Below are positions 52,572 to 61,647 of a DNA stretch of 64,000 nt, piece after piece (positions within the stretch are counted from its first letter, which is position 1; the number at the start of each line of letters is the position of its first letter). The DNA is taken from positions 18,054 through 82,053 of the forward strand of contig JAQVEG010000008.1 in NCBI GenBank assembly GCA_028697725.1. The letters are read 5' to 3'. The DNA is from Anaerostipes sp. Its GTDB lineage: Bacteria; Bacillota; Clostridia; Lachnospirales; Lachnospiraceae. The translations under genes and the position numbers were made by a program. The notes beneath the pieces are model-generated. The model worked only from the letters and a program-made list of their open reading frames with translations, had not been told where the DNA came from and searched no databases.

Positions 52572-53254
52572 AACAATTAAAAAAAGAAGTTTATGAAGCT
52601 AACATGGAACTTCCAAAACGAGGATTAATCACATATACATGGGGAAATGTAAGTGGAATTGACCGAGCAAGTGGATTGTTTGTAATTAAGCCAAGTGGGG
52701 TTGATTATGATAAACTGACCCCAGATGATATGGTTGTTGTAAACTTAGATGGGGAGAAGGTAGAAGGAAACTTAAATCCTTCTTCTGATACACCAACTCA
52801 TGTAGAACTTTATAAAGCCTATAAAGATTTAGGTGGAATTGTTCATACCCATTCCCCATGGGCAACTTCATGGGCACAGGCTGGAAAGAGTATTCCCTGT
52901 TATGGAACAACCCACGCAGATTATTTTTACGGGGAAATTCCCTGTGCAAGATCTTTAACAGAAACTGAAATCCAAGGAGAATATGAGAAGAATACTGGGT
53001 TAGTCATTATGGAAACAATGCAAGGGAAAAATCCAATTTATGTACCAGGTATCTTGTGCAGCAACCATGGTCCATTTACATGGGGAAAGGATGCTTTGGA
53101 GGCGGTACATAATGCAGTTGTATTAGAAGAAGTTGCAAAGATGGCATATCACACAGAACATTTAAAGGCAGGAGTGACGTCAGCACCAACAATACTTCAA
53201 GACAAGCACTTCTTCCGTAAACATGGAGAAAATGCATATTATGGACAAAAATAG
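52565..53254 (+). CDS. L-ribulose-5-phosphate 4-epimerase-like (AraD family)
   Basis: 229 residues. AraD/SgaE features: [20 protein letters not shown] near 28-47, [13 protein letters not shown], the zinc His pair in VHTHSPWAT (about 94-96), [13 protein letters not shown], and SNHGPFTWG near 167 with the third His. It interconverts L-ribulose-5-phosphate and D-xylulose-5-phosphate. The start is GTG 52565 inside the dehydrogenase gene, after GAGGAGGTATTAGA. With the preceding PTS and dehydrogenase it would feed a pentitol to the pentose phosphate pathway (inference). Confidence 0.88.
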   Translation: MLEQLKKEVYEANMELPKRGLITYTWGNVSGIDRASGLFVIKPSGVDYDKLTPDDMVVVNLDGEKVEGNLNPSSDTPTHVELYKAYKDLGGIVHTHSPWATSWAQAGKSIPCYGTTHADYFYGEIPCARSLTETEIQGEYEKNTGLVIMETMQGKNPIYVPGILCSNHGPFTWGKDALEAVHNAVVLEEVAKMAYHTEHLKAGVTSAPTILQDKHFFRKHGENAYYGQK

Positions 53255-54041
53255 AGAAATCATAGATAGAATCAAATGCTTTGTTCTGGATATGGATGGA
53301 ACGATTTATCTGGGAAATGACATGTTTTCATTTACTTATGACTTTTTAAAATGGGTAAAAGAAACAGGAAGAGAATATTTCTTCTTTACCAACAATTCTT
53401 CCAAAAGCCAGCAGGCATATATTGAAAAATTAGCAAAGTTAGACATTCAAATAGAGCCAAGACAAATGATGATTTCAAGCCATGTAATGATTCAATATTT
53501 AAAAGAACATCATCCGAAAAAGACCATTTATGTTGTGGGAACCCCTTCTCTTATCAAGGAATTTGAGGCATTTGATATGCCGCTTGTTCAAGAGAACCCA
53601 GACATTGTAATTCTTGGATTTGATACTACACTTACATATGAAAAGCTGTCTAAAGCTTGTCATTATATCCGAAATGGATGTATTTATTATGGAATCAATC
53701 CAGATTGGAATTGTCCAATGGAGGGAGGAACTTTTATTCCAGATTGTGGTTCTATGGCAAAATTAATCGAAGCATCTACAGGAAGATGGCCGGAATTCTT
53801 TGGAAAGCCGTCAAGACATACTCTGGATTATATGGTAAAAGAATGCGGATGCAGACCAGACGAAATCGCCATTGTAGGAGATCGCCTATATACAGATATT
53901 GCGGTAGCAGATGGAAGTGATGTCACATCAATTCTAGTTTTAAGTGGGGAAACTACCCTAGAAGATGTGGAACAAAGTGATATAAAACCAGACATGATCC
54001 GAAAGGATTTATCTGAGATTATGGATACAAAAATGCATTAA
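53241..54041 (+). CDS. HAD-IIA (NagD-like) phosphatase, cluster B
   Basis: 266 residues. Motif [12 protein letters not shown] (Asp17/Asp19 region), motif II TNNSSKS near 55, and motif [14 protein letters not shown] near 209 are complete; the C2A cap lies between. NagD/AraL-type enzymes hydrolyse sugar phosphates; B. subtilis AraL sits in the arabinose operon beside AraM, a grouping echoed here. ATG 53241 (GGAGAAAATGCATATT before it) or 53223 are both possible; it overlaps the epimerase end. Likely removes stray or toxic sugar phosphates. Confidence 0.85.
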   Translation: MDKNREIIDRIKCFVLDMDGTIYLGNDMFSFTYDFLKWVKETGREYFFFTNNSSKSQQAYIEKLAKLDIQIEPRQMMISSHVMIQYLKEHHPKKTIYVVGTPSLIKEFEAFDMPLVQENPDIVILGFDTTLTYEKLSKACHYIRNGCIYYGINPDWNCPMEGGTFIPDCGSMAKLIEASTGRWPEFFGKPSRHTLDYMVKECGCRPDEIAIVGDRLYTDIAVADGSDVTSILVLSGETTLEDVEQSDIKPDMIRKDLSEIMDTKMH

Positions 54042-54044
54042 AAG

Positions 54045-54085
54045 AAAAAAGACTGTGTATTGAGTTTTAGTACTCGGTCTTTTTT
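54045..54085 (+). terminator. Terminator of polyol cluster B
   Basis: AAAAAAGAC at 54045 pairs with GTCTTTTTT at 54077, and the stem continues inward with G-U pairs. Ends the regulator B-to-HAD transcript. Confidence 0.8.
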
Positions 54086-54092
54086 GGTTTCC

Positions 54093-54206
54093 TAGTAAAA
54101 AAACTTTCCACATAGCGGACAAACCCTTGTCTTGATGATAAATAAGGCAGAAGATATACTTTAAATATAGCAAAACAAATAACAAAATGAAAAGCTTGAA
54201 AGGAGT
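54093..54206 (+). repeat. Duplicated 114-bp promoter/leader, copy 1
   Basis: This segment, directly upstream of dehydrogenase 2, matches 55610-55723 with 4 differences in 114 bases and no gaps. It includes the operator dyad, promoter and ribosome binding site up to AAAGGAGT. Confidence 0.95.
54117..54160 (+). promoter_or_regulatory. Promoter and dyad of dehydrogenase 2
   Basis: GGACAAACCCTTGTC (54117-54131, GACAA/TTGTC arms) directly abuts -35 TTGATG (54132-54137); after a 17-bp spacer comes -10 TATACT (54155-54160). The dyad position fits a PRD-type activator touching RNA polymerase (inference). Confidence 0.6.
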
Positions 54207-54213
54207 CGATGAG

Positions 54214-55503
54214 ATGAAAATAGACATAAATAAATTTAAAGGGCGCTGCAGTTGTGGAAGAACACATGATTTGGTAGTGGAGGATATGATTTTGAAAGAG
54301 GGAGCAATTAAAAAGCTTCCGGAACTTCTAAAAAGAGAACGTTATGCAAAGTATCAGAAAATGGTTATGGTTTGCGATGATAATACCTATGAGGCAGCAG
54401 GAAAGAAGGTGGAAAAACTATTTCCAGGAATTCCAGTGATTCAACTAAATCCAGAAGGGCTTCATGCGAATGAAATCGGAGTAGAACTGTTTGAGACTCA
54501 GATGAAACATATAAAAGAAATTGATTGCTTTATTGCAGTAGGGTCAGGAACTATTCATGATATTACAAGATATCATGCATATCAGATGGATATTCCGTTT
54601 ATTTCGGTGCCAACAGCAGCAAGTGTTGATGGATATGTTTCTACTGTAGCAGCAATGTCATGGTATGGATTTAAAAAGAGTATGATTGCTGTATCGCCAA
54701 TTTTGGTCGTTGCGGATACCGATATTATTGCAGCAGCTCCAATGCGTTTGACAGCATCTGGAGTGGGAGATTTATTAGGAAAATATACAGCACTTGCAGA
54801 CTGGAGAATTACTAATATTTTAAATGGAGAATATATTTGCGATCGAATTTGTGAGATGGAAGATGTGGCACTTGAAAATTTAAAAGAATCATTGGATGGA
54901 TTGAATCAAGGAGATAAAAAAGCATATGAGGAATTAATGTATGGTCTTTTATTATCTGGATTAGCAATGCAGATGACAGGGCATTCGAGACCAGCTTCAG
55001 GTGCAGAACATCATATGGCACATTTTTGGGAGATGGCTGTTATCAATGAAGAAATTGATGCTTATCATGGAGAAAAAGTAGGGGTTGGACTGATTCTTGT
55101 TAGTCAGATTTATCATGATGCTTTGAAATATTTAAAGACAGGAAACTTTAAAGTAAAGGATTCGGTAGATATAGAAATAGACTTAATTGAGAAGACATTT
55201 AGAAAAAAAGATTTATGTGAGAGTATTAAGAAGACAAACGTTCAAAATCTTCTAGAATCAATCAAGCCAGATACATTAGTAAGAAAAACAAAAGAAATAG
55301 TAGATATAATTGAATCGATTCCAACAGCACAGGAAATTACAGATATGCTGCAAAAGATTCAGGGTGTTACTAGGTTGAAGGATCTGGGATTTGATGCATC
55401 CATGAAGGAGAAGACAGCAAGGGTTGCTCCTTATATAAGAGATCGAATTACATATCTGCGTATACTCAAGTTTTATGATTTTTATGATGAAGTAATAAAA
55501 TAG
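54214..55503 (+). CDS. AraM/glycerol-1-phosphate dehydrogenase-family polyol-phosphate dehydrogenase 2
   Basis: 429 residues, a close paralogue of the gene at 51279; long identical runs include [12 protein letters not shown] and [15 protein letters not shown]. Same NAD loop ([14 protein letters not shown]), metal His residues ([21 protein letters not shown]) and N-terminal CSCGRTH motif. It stands in a one-gene unit between two copies of a 114-bp promoter region and a terminator. ATG 54214 with AAAGGAGTCGATGAG is used; an upstream in-frame ATG at 54187 is part of the repeat leader. Likely substrate: a polyol phosphate of cluster C. Confidence 0.82.
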   Translation: MKIDINKFKGRCSCGRTHDLVVEDMILKEGAIKKLPELLKRERYAKYQKMVMVCDDNTYEAAGKKVEKLFPGIPVIQLNPEGLHANEIGVELFETQMKHIKEIDCFIAVGSGTIHDITRYHAYQMDIPFISVPTAASVDGYVSTVAAMSWYGFKKSMIAVSPILVVADTDIIAAAPMRLTASGVGDLLGKYTALADWRITNILNGEYICDRICEMEDVALENLKESLDGLNQGDKKAYEELMYGLLLSGLAMQMTGHSRPASGAEHHMAHFWEMAVINEEIDAYHGEKVGVGLILVSQIYHDALKYLKTGNFKVKDSVDIEIDLIEKTFRKKDLCESIKKTNVQNLLESIKPDTLVRKTKEIVDIIESIPTAQEITDMLQKIQGVTRLKDLGFDASMKEKTARVAPYIRDRITYLRILKFYDFYDEVIK

Positions 55504-55514
55504 AAGAAAAGAAT

Positions 55515-55559
55515 AGTGGTTTTTGACAAGAGGTTCTTTGTTGAAAATCACTTTTTTTT
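55515..55559 (+). terminator. Terminator after dehydrogenase 2
   Basis: AGTGGTTTTTGACAA pairs with TTGTTGAAAATCACT using several G-U pairs; a run of eight T follows. Confidence 0.8.
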
Positions 55560-55609
55560 GCTTCCCTAGTAAAATTTAATTCAAAGTGGAAGAAGTGAAT
55601 TTTGCTAAT

Positions 55610-55723
55610 TAGTAAAAAACCTTTCCATATAGCGGACAAACCCTTGTCTTGATGATAAATAAGGCAGAAGATATACTTTAAACATAGCAAAACAAATAAC
55701 AAAATGAAAAGATTGAAAGGAGT
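55610..55723 (+). repeat. Duplicated 114-bp promoter/leader, copy 2
   Basis: Same length as 54093-54206 with 4 substitutions; lies directly before the cluster C aldolase gene. The dyad, -35, -10 and ribosome site are all kept unchanged, so both copies should respond to the same regulator. Confidence 0.95.
55634..55677 (+). promoter_or_regulatory. Promoter and dyad of polyol cluster C
   Basis: GGACAAACCCTTGTC (55634-55648), -35 TTGATG (55649-55654), 17-bp spacer, -10 TATACT (55672-55677): identical to the promoter at 54117-54160. Confidence 0.6.
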
Positions 55724-55728
55724 TAGAA

Positions 55729-56385
55729 ATGGGAAACAAAGCAAACGAAATTAAGCAGGAAATTGTTCTTTATTCTAAAATTTTAGATGAGAAGGGACTT
55801 GTAAATACACTAGAAGGAAACATCTCAATTCTTGATCGTGAAACAGGGGAATTATACATTACTCCCTCAGGAACAAGAAAGAAATTTGTAAATGAGGATT
55901 TAGTCGCAGTCTTAAATAAAGACGGAGAACAAATTGCTGGAACAGCAAAAAAATCAAGTGAGTATTTACTTCATGAAGCAGCGTTAAAGGCAAGACCAGA
56001 TTGTAATGCAGTTGCTCATATTCATGCACCATATTTGACAGCATATGCGTATTGTGGAAAAGATATTAAATTAAAATGTTCTACAACATTTGCATTAGTA
56101 TATGAAGAGATTCCATGTTTACCTTATGGAGAAGCAGGAACCGTTCATATTGCAGATGGAATTGAAGAAGCAATCAAGGAACATGATTTAATCCTTCTTG
56201 GAAATCATGGATGTGTAGCAGTTGGTAAGACAATGGAAGATGCAGTTAAGATTGTGGAGGCGGCAGAAGAGGTACTTAAAATTGTCGATATTACAAAAAA
56301 TATTGGACCAGTAAAAGATATTCCAGATGACAAATATGAATCATTACTAAATAATCATCCAGGAAGCAGAAGAAACCGTTATTAA
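55729..56385 (+). CDS. Class II aldolase/adducin family protein, L-fuculose-phosphate-aldolase-like
   Basis: 218 residues. TLEGNISILDRETGELYITPSG without break (about 25-46; N-terminal FucA/AraD signature), a catalytic Glu near SSEYLLHEA, zinc His pair in VAHIHAPY (about 96-98) and third His in LLGNHGCVAVG near 158. Fuculose-1-phosphate aldolase makes DHAP and lactaldehyde; epimerase or decarboxylase activity in the same fold cannot be excluded. TTGAAAGGAGTTAGAA before the start. First gene of the EIIB-EIIC-EIIA operon of cluster C. Confidence 0.82.
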   Translation: MGNKANEIKQEIVLYSKILDEKGLVNTLEGNISILDRETGELYITPSGTRKKFVNEDLVAVLNKDGEQIAGTAKKSSEYLLHEAALKARPDCNAVAHIHAPYLTAYAYCGKDIKLKCSTTFALVYEEIPCLPYGEAGTVHIADGIEEAIKEHDLILLGNHGCVAVGKTMEDAVKIVEAAEEVLKIVDITKNIGPVKDIPDDKYESLLNNHPGSRRNRY

Positions 56386-56424
56386 TCATAAGACAGATAG
56401 AAAAGCTTGAAAGGAGTTTATGAA

Positions 56425-57465
56425 ATGAAAGCAGCAATTATGTACGGAGCAAATGATATTAGAGTGGAAGAGATTGATAAACCAGCTTGCCCAGAAGGTG
56501 GATTTATATTAAAGGTTTTAGCAATCGGTCTTTGTGGATCTGATATTAGAAATTTAACAACAGATTCAAGAAAAGGTGCTTACCCACATATTTATGGACA
56601 TGAGATTGTAGGTGTCATTGATGAAGTTTCACCAACCACAACAGAATATAAGTTAGGACAAAGAATTTATATTTATCCTGCAGATCACTGTATGAAGTGT
56701 GAAGAGTGTAGAAGTGGACATAGTGAAAACTGTGAAAACTTAGGAGATTACACATCTAGACAAGGTGGATTTGCTGATTATGTTCCAGTAACAAAAGAAC
56801 AAGTAGATCGTGATTCTATCTTTGTTGTACCAGACGGAGTAGGTCTAGAAAGAGCATCACTTGGAGAACCATTATCTTCAGTATATGCATGTCAAGACAA
56901 TGTTGATATTGGATTTGGAGATACCGTAGTAATTATCGGTGCTGGTCCAATTGGATGCTTCCATGCAAAACTTGCTAAATTACGTGGAGCAAAGACAGTT
57001 ATCATGATTGAAATTAATGATAAACGTTTGGAAATGACAAAACAATTTGGTGTTGATTACACAATCAATAGTACAAAGGTGGATCAAATTGCAGAAGTAA
57101 TGAAGATTACAAATGGAAAGGGAGCTGACAAAGTTATTTCAGCAAATCCATCCACTGCAGCACAAGCACAATCTATCTTTATGGCTCGTAAGGGTGGAAT
57201 CATTGTATTCTTCGGTGGAGTAGCAAAAGGTGCAATGACAGAATTAGATACCAATTACATTCACTATAATAACTTATGGATTTACGGACATTTTGGAGCT
57301 AACAGCATGCAAGTTCAAAAGGCATTTGAATTAGCGATTTCAGATGAATTTGAAGCAGACAAGTTTATTACTCACACACTTCCTTTGAGCGAAATCAATA
57401 AGGGAATCCAATTAACAAAAACCGGAGAGGCAATTAAGGTCGTATTGCTTCCAAATGAAGAATAG
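56425..57465 (+). CDS. Zinc-dependent polyol (phosphate) dehydrogenase, cluster C
   Basis: 346 residues, medium-chain dehydrogenase. Catalytic zinc residues: Cys in GLCGSDIRNL (about 38) and HE in IYGHEIVG; the structural site keeps CMKCEECRSGHSENC. NAD loop IGAGPIGCF near 172. Similar in size to E. coli galactitol-1-phosphate dehydrogenase (346 residues). Same gene type as 17486 but only moderately alike, so probably a different polyol phosphate. ATG 56425 with GAAAGGAGTTTATGAA; the AAGCTTGAAAGGAGT leader piece resembles that of the duplicated promoters. Confidence 0.83.
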   Translation: MKAAIMYGANDIRVEEIDKPACPEGGFILKVLAIGLCGSDIRNLTTDSRKGAYPHIYGHEIVGVIDEVSPTTTEYKLGQRIYIYPADHCMKCEECRSGHSENCENLGDYTSRQGGFADYVPVTKEQVDRDSIFVVPDGVGLERASLGEPLSSVYACQDNVDIGFGDTVVIIGAGPIGCFHAKLAKLRGAKTVIMIEINDKRLEMTKQFGVDYTINSTKVDQIAEVMKITNGKGADKVISANPSTAAQAQSIFMARKGGIIVFFGGVAKGAMTELDTNYIHYNNLWIYGHFGANSMQVQKAFELAISDEFEADKFITHTLPLSEINKGIQLTKTGEAIKVVLLPNEE

Positions 57466-57481
57466 ATAGGAGGAAAAAGAG

Positions 57482-57778
57482 ATGGCAAAAGAATTAACAA
57501 TTTTAGTTGCTTGTGGAAGCGGAGTTGCAACATCTACAGTAGCACAAGAGGCAGTCAAAGAAATTTGTAAGGACGCAGGGATTCCTGCAAAAATCGTTAA
57601 AAGTACCATGACAGAGATTCCATCAAAACAAAATGATGTAGATATTATTATGGTAACAACAAATTATCGTAAACCAGTGACAAAACCTTTAATTAAAGTG
57701 TTTGGATTAATATCTGGCATTGGACAAGATAAAATCAGAGATGAGATTGTGAAAACATGTAAGGAACTATTAGATTAA
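57482..57778 (+). CDS. PTS EIIB, galactitol type, cluster C
   Basis: 98 residues; phosphocysteine in LVACGSGVATSTVAQ (Cys11). TAGGAGGAAAAAGAG precedes the start. Lies 16 bp after the dehydrogenase and 22 bp before EIIC. In this cluster the EIIA gene comes after EIIC, unlike clusters A and B. Confidence 0.9.
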   Translation: MAKELTILVACGSGVATSTVAQEAVKEICKDAGIPAKIVKSTMTEIPSKQNDVDIIMVTTNYRKPVTKPLIKVFGLISGIGQDKIRDEIVKTCKELLD

Positions 57779-57800
57779 AGATCGATGAGAGGAGAAAACT

Positions 57801-59057
57801 ATGAGTACTTTATTATCAATCACCCAGACAATTCTTAACATGGGGGCAACAGCATTACTACCATTTATTATTTTAATCTTAGGATTAATCTTTGGTATGA
57901 AATTTGGACACGCATTAAAATCCGGATTATTCGTAGGTATCGGATTTTCAGGACTAAGCTTAGTCGTTGGATTATTAACAACAACAATTCAACCAATTTC
58001 AGATTACTATTCAAAGATGGGAAAAGGGTTTACAACGCTTGACCTTGGATTCGCAGCATCAGGTGCAGCATCATGGACAGTTCCATTTGCCCCAATTGCA
58101 GTACCATTGATTGTAGCAGCAAACTTTATCCTAATTTTCTTATTTAAGAGAAAAGTATTAAACGTAGATATTTGGAATTACATTCATTTCTTAATCCCAG
58201 GAGCTTTAGCTTACGGATTATTTGGAAACATAATTTTAGGAGTTGTTGTAACAGTTGTATGCTCTATTGTATCTTTATTAGTAGCTGAATTAGTAGCTCC
58301 TAAATGGCAAGAGTATTTTGGATTAGATGGAACAACATGTTCTACATTCTCATTCATTACATTCATGTATCCTTTATCTTGGCTAGTAAATAAGATTATT
58401 GATAAGATTCCTGGATTAAAAGATTTAGATCTTGATATGGATTGGTTAGAAAGTAAATTAGGTGTATTCGGAGAATCTTGTTTCGTTGGATTAATTGTTG
58501 GTGTTTTCCTTGGTATCATTACAAAACAACCAATTGAAGTTATTCTACAAACAGGAATGGGAATTTCAGCAGTATTAATCTTAATCCCTAGAATGGTATC
58601 AATCATGATGGAAGGTATTACACCAATCGGAAATGCAGCCAATGCATTTATGAGAAAACGTCTTGGAGAAGATGCAGAGCTTTGGATTGGAATGGACGTT
58701 GCTTTAGGACTTGGAGATCCAGCTTGTGTAACATGTACAGCTATCTGTATTCCTATTACAATCGCATTTGCATTCTTAATTCCAAATATGACATACTTCC
58801 CAATCGGAGTGCTTACAATTGTATGTTATACAACAGTATTTTGTGTAATGGCTAGTAATGGAAATCTAATTAGAAGTTTAATTTGTTCTATTTTGTCAAT
58901 GTTTATTATTGTATTTTGTGCAAACTTGTTTGTTCCAGAGGCAACATCATTCTTTAATGTAACAGGACTTGATTTAGGCGGAAAAATGGCAACTGATGGA
59001 TTCTTTGGATTTAATGTAGCAGATATTTTACTATGTATCGTACATAGATTTATCTAA
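57801..59057 (+). CDS. PTS EIIC, galactitol type, cluster C
   Basis: 418 residues, shorter at the C-terminus than the two other EIICs here (454 and 474). MGATALLPFIILILGLIFGM at about 14-33 and LDLGFAASGAASWTVPFAP near 80 mark the family. It ends abruptly with DILLCIVHRFI; the last membrane helix and cytoplasmic tail of the others are missing. No clean continuation is seen in the other frames, so this may be a natural short form or an old truncation. GAGAGGAGAAAACT before the start. Confidence 0.87.
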   Translation: MSTLLSITQTILNMGATALLPFIILILGLIFGMKFGHALKSGLFVGIGFSGLSLVVGLLTTTIQPISDYYSKMGKGFTTLDLGFAASGAASWTVPFAPIAVPLIVAANFILIFLFKRKVLNVDIWNYIHFLIPGALAYGLFGNIILGVVVTVVCSIVSLLVAELVAPKWQEYFGLDGTTCSTFSFITFMYPLSWLVNKIIDKIPGLKDLDLDMDWLESKLGVFGESCFVGLIVGVFLGIITKQPIEVILQTGMGISAVLILIPRMVSIMMEGITPIGNAANAFMRKRLGEDAELWIGMDVALGLGDPACVTCTAICIPITIAFAFLIPNMTYFPIGVLTIVCYTTVFCVMASNGNLIRSLICSILSMFIIVFCANLFVPEATSFFNVTGLDLGGKMATDGFFGFNVADILLCIVHRFI

Positions 59058-59086
59058 TCATAAATAGTATAATGAGGTGACAGAAA

Positions 59087-59536
59087 ATGAGTTCAAAAAA
59101 CATTTATTTAGTGACAGAAGGGTCTGCCAAAAACTGGGAAGAAGCAATCAGACTTTGTGGAAAATGTATGCAGGAAAATGGAAGCGTGAAAAATCAATTT
59201 ACAGAGGATTGCATAACTCGTGAAAAGGAGTATCCAACGGGACTGCCGGCAACAGTTCCAGTGGCGATTCCTCACAGTAAAGCACATGGAATCAATGAAA
59301 ATTGTATCTGTTTTTTACGGTTAAATCAGCCAGTCAGATTCTATAGAATGGATGATAGTGAAGAATATGTAGATACAAGATTGGTATTTAATCTTGCAAT
59401 TCAACAGGCAGATGACCATTTGGAGTTTTTGCAAAAGTTAATGCAGCTTGTGTTAAATGAAGCGATTCTTTCAAAATGTCTGGAATTACCATTAGATGAG
59501 ATTCCAGCATTGTTGGAAGAAAATTTGGATAAATAA
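59087..59536 (+). CDS. PTS EIIA, galactitol/fructose type, cluster C
   Basis: 149 residues; active His in VAIPHSKAHGI (about 65). Overlaps nothing; the regulator C gene starts 13 bp downstream. GAGGTGACAGAAA before the start. Completes the EIIB-EIIC-EIIA set of cluster C. Confidence 0.88.
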   Translation: MSSKNIYLVTEGSAKNWEEAIRLCGKCMQENGSVKNQFTEDCITREKEYPTGLPATVPVAIPHSKAHGINENCICFLRLNQPVRFYRMDDSEEYVDTRLVFNLAIQQADDHLEFLQKLMQLVLNEAILSKCLELPLDEIPALLEENLDK

Positions 59537-59549
59537 AAAGGAATTGTGT

Positions 59550-61601
59550 ATGAAACAGCGAAGTACAGAGATTATACAAAAAATCATTCGTCAAAATAGG
59601 AAAGATTTATTTGCGGAGAATTTTACCGCAAAGTACAAGATTTCTACTCGCACCTTTAGAAATGATATTAAGGAAATTAATTCATTTCTACAGACAATTC
59701 CAATGGAAGGTATAAAAATCGATGAAGATGGAAAGTTAGTAATTCATGATTCTTTTGATGCTGGAAAAGTAAAAGAAGCATTATATGGGATGGATGTTTA
59801 TACATATAAATTATCCCAGGAAGAAAGACAAGTATTTATTTTGATTGAGTTGATTCAAAATTCCCATTACACAACCATGCATCATTTTGCGGAGGTTCTT
59901 TTGGTAAGTAGAGTCACAATTATGAGTGATATTGAAGCGATTAAAAGTATATTGGAAACATTTCATGCAGAGCTGCTGCTAGACAGTGGGAAGGGAATAA
60001 AATTAGTTTGCAGCCATGAAATAATACTACAGCTTTTGATTTATTTGTATCGTAAAATAGCAATTAATATAAAGAATGATGGATATTTTCAGCGAATGAT
60101 TTTAAAAAAGATGGATATTACTTATTCATTTTCAGAGATTTTTACACATGCACAGGAATATATGAAGGTAAATAATCTAGTGTTTATAGAGGATGTTTTT
60201 TATGACATTGTTTTATACCTATTTACTGCTTTTAATTTTGTGAATAATCGTTTGGTAGGACGAGAAAAAGTGATTACAAATAAAAGTGAATTAAGCAATA
60301 TGGATCATGTGATGCTTTATGTTGGGTATATGCTAGAGGTACCTGTGACAGAAACTATGGTGCAGAGATTTCGTGAATATATAGAGGAAAATAAATTACA
60401 TTCCTTTGTAAAAACAGTGGATGAGGTAGAATTATATAAAGTAATTATGTATTTTATTTCAAAGATAGACGAAAAAATTCAACTAGGAGTGAGCGATGAT
60501 GGAATACTAATCGATTCCCTTCTTATGCATATCAAAAGTATGAAAGACTGGGGAAATTATGAAGTCGAACTTCCCCAAAGTCATGATACCTTGATTGACT
60601 ATAAACAACTGAGTCAGCAAGTAGAAGATAATGCGGACATATTGGAGCGTTTTCTTGGATATGATTTAAGCGATAACATGAAGAAATCAATCGTAATACA
60701 TATATGTGTTGCAATTATTAGAAATCAAAGTTATGTACCAAAGTTATCCGTAGTCATTGCATGTCCAGGAAGTATGGCGACAGGAAAATATTTAGAGGCA
60801 CAGATTAAGAATTATTTTGACTTTCATATTGTTGGGGTATTGACTGCAAATGAAGTAATCTATGATTTGGAAAAGACGAACCAAAGTGTTGATTTCATTA
60901 TTTCAACTGTAAAAATAGATACAACAAAGTGCAAAGTATTAAGGGTAAATCCTTTTTTAACAATGGAAGACTTGAATATGATACAAAGAGAAATTTTCAA
61001 AAGTCAGATAGCAGTGTCACCAGCTGTAAAAATAAAAAAGAAATGTGTTTTAGATGACATTGAAAGACTACTAGATGACGAGGATGTTTCAGATGAAGTG
61101 CTAGAGCAGATGAAAGGTATTTTGAATAAATTTCATTCTGAGACGGAAGAAAAGAAAAATTCCATTGCAGATTTATTAAGTTCTGATCTTATAGTGATAG
61201 ATGATCAAATTGATAAATGGAAAGAAGCCATGCGAGCATCTGCAAAAATATTAGAAGAAAAGAATGCCATAGAACCTCGATATATTGAAAAGTCCATTGC
61301 TCATGTTGATGAGTATGGAGACTATATTGTTGTAAGTAATGGGGTTGCTCTTGCACATGCGGATAAGAATAGTGGAGTTAATGAAGATGCTTTAAGTCTT
61401 TTAGTATCTCATAAGGGAATTGAATTTTCGGAAGAGAATCATAAAGTTTATCTAATCTTCTGTTTTGCATCTACAGGCGTAAATGAATATCTTGAGTTGA
61501 TTAAATGTATTGTTTCCATAGGGAAAAGACCAGAAAAGCTTAAGAGAATTCTAGAGGGTCATACAAAAGAAGAGATATATCAAGAAATAATTTATGATTA
61601 A
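59550..61601 (+). CDS. PRD-containing transcriptional activator C with PTS domains
   Basis: 683 residues: helix-turn-helix units (STRTFRNDIKEIN; VSRVTIMSDIEAI), two PRDs (about 180-395), an EIIB-like domain whose P-loop starts VVIACPGSMATGKY (about 410), and an EIIA-like domain with His in VALAHADK (about 605). The phosphorylatable positions are kept. As last gene of cluster C it probably activates the two duplicated promoters and so controls its own operon. ATG 59550 with AAAAGGAATTGTGT is chosen; a longer frame overlaps EIIA. Confidence 0.87.
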   Translation: MKQRSTEIIQKIIRQNRKDLFAENFTAKYKISTRTFRNDIKEINSFLQTIPMEGIKIDEDGKLVIHDSFDAGKVKEALYGMDVYTYKLSQEERQVFILIELIQNSHYTTMHHFAEVLLVSRVTIMSDIEAIKSILETFHAELLLDSGKGIKLVCSHEIILQLLIYLYRKIAINIKNDGYFQRMILKKMDITYSFSEIFTHAQEYMKVNNLVFIEDVFYDIVLYLFTAFNFVNNRLVGREKVITNKSELSNMDHVMLYVGYMLEVPVTETMVQRFREYIEENKLHSFVKTVDEVELYKVIMYFISKIDEKIQLGVSDDGILIDSLLMHIKSMKDWGNYEVELPQSHDTLIDYKQLSQQVEDNADILERFLGYDLSDNMKKSIVIHICVAIIRNQSYVPKLSVVIACPGSMATGKYLEAQIKNYFDFHIVGVLTANEVIYDLEKTNQSVDFIISTVKIDTTKCKVLRVNPFLTMEDLNMIQREIFKSQIAVSPAVKIKKKCVLDDIERLLDDEDVSDEVLEQMKGILNKFHSETEEKKNSIADLLSSDLIVIDDQIDKWKEAMRASAKILEEKNAIEPRYIEKSIAHVDEYGDYIVVSNGVALAHADKNSGVNEDALSLLVSHKGIEFSEENHKVYLIFCFASTGVNEYLELIKCIVSIGKRPEKLKRILEGHTKEEIYQEIIYD

Positions 61602-61643
61602 AAAAAGAACTAAAATTGGTTGGAATCAATTTTAGTTCTTTTT
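61601..61643. terminator. Bidirectional terminator between regulator C and citrate synthase
   Basis: AAAAAAGAACTAAAATTG and CAATTTTAGTTCTTTTT form a 17-bp stem around GTTGGAAT. T-rich on both strands; serves the convergent genes. Confidence 0.88.
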
Positions 61644-61647
61644 AATT

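Noticed and set aside
54093..55723. The duplicated segments as ends of an insertion sequence or transposon
   Set aside because: They are direct repeats, contain a promoter and ribosome site, enclose only a metabolic gene and show no transposase or terminal inverted repeats.
58211..58642. 143-codon minus-strand frame inside the cluster C EIIC gene
   Set aside because: Antisense to a clear membrane transporter gene, without a ribosome binding site or recognisable domain.
59020..59090. Frameshift as cause of the short C-terminus of the cluster C EIIC
   Set aside because: The other frames after the last shared residues do not encode a membrane helix or the tail seen in the two other EIICs, so there is no evidence for a recent frameshift.
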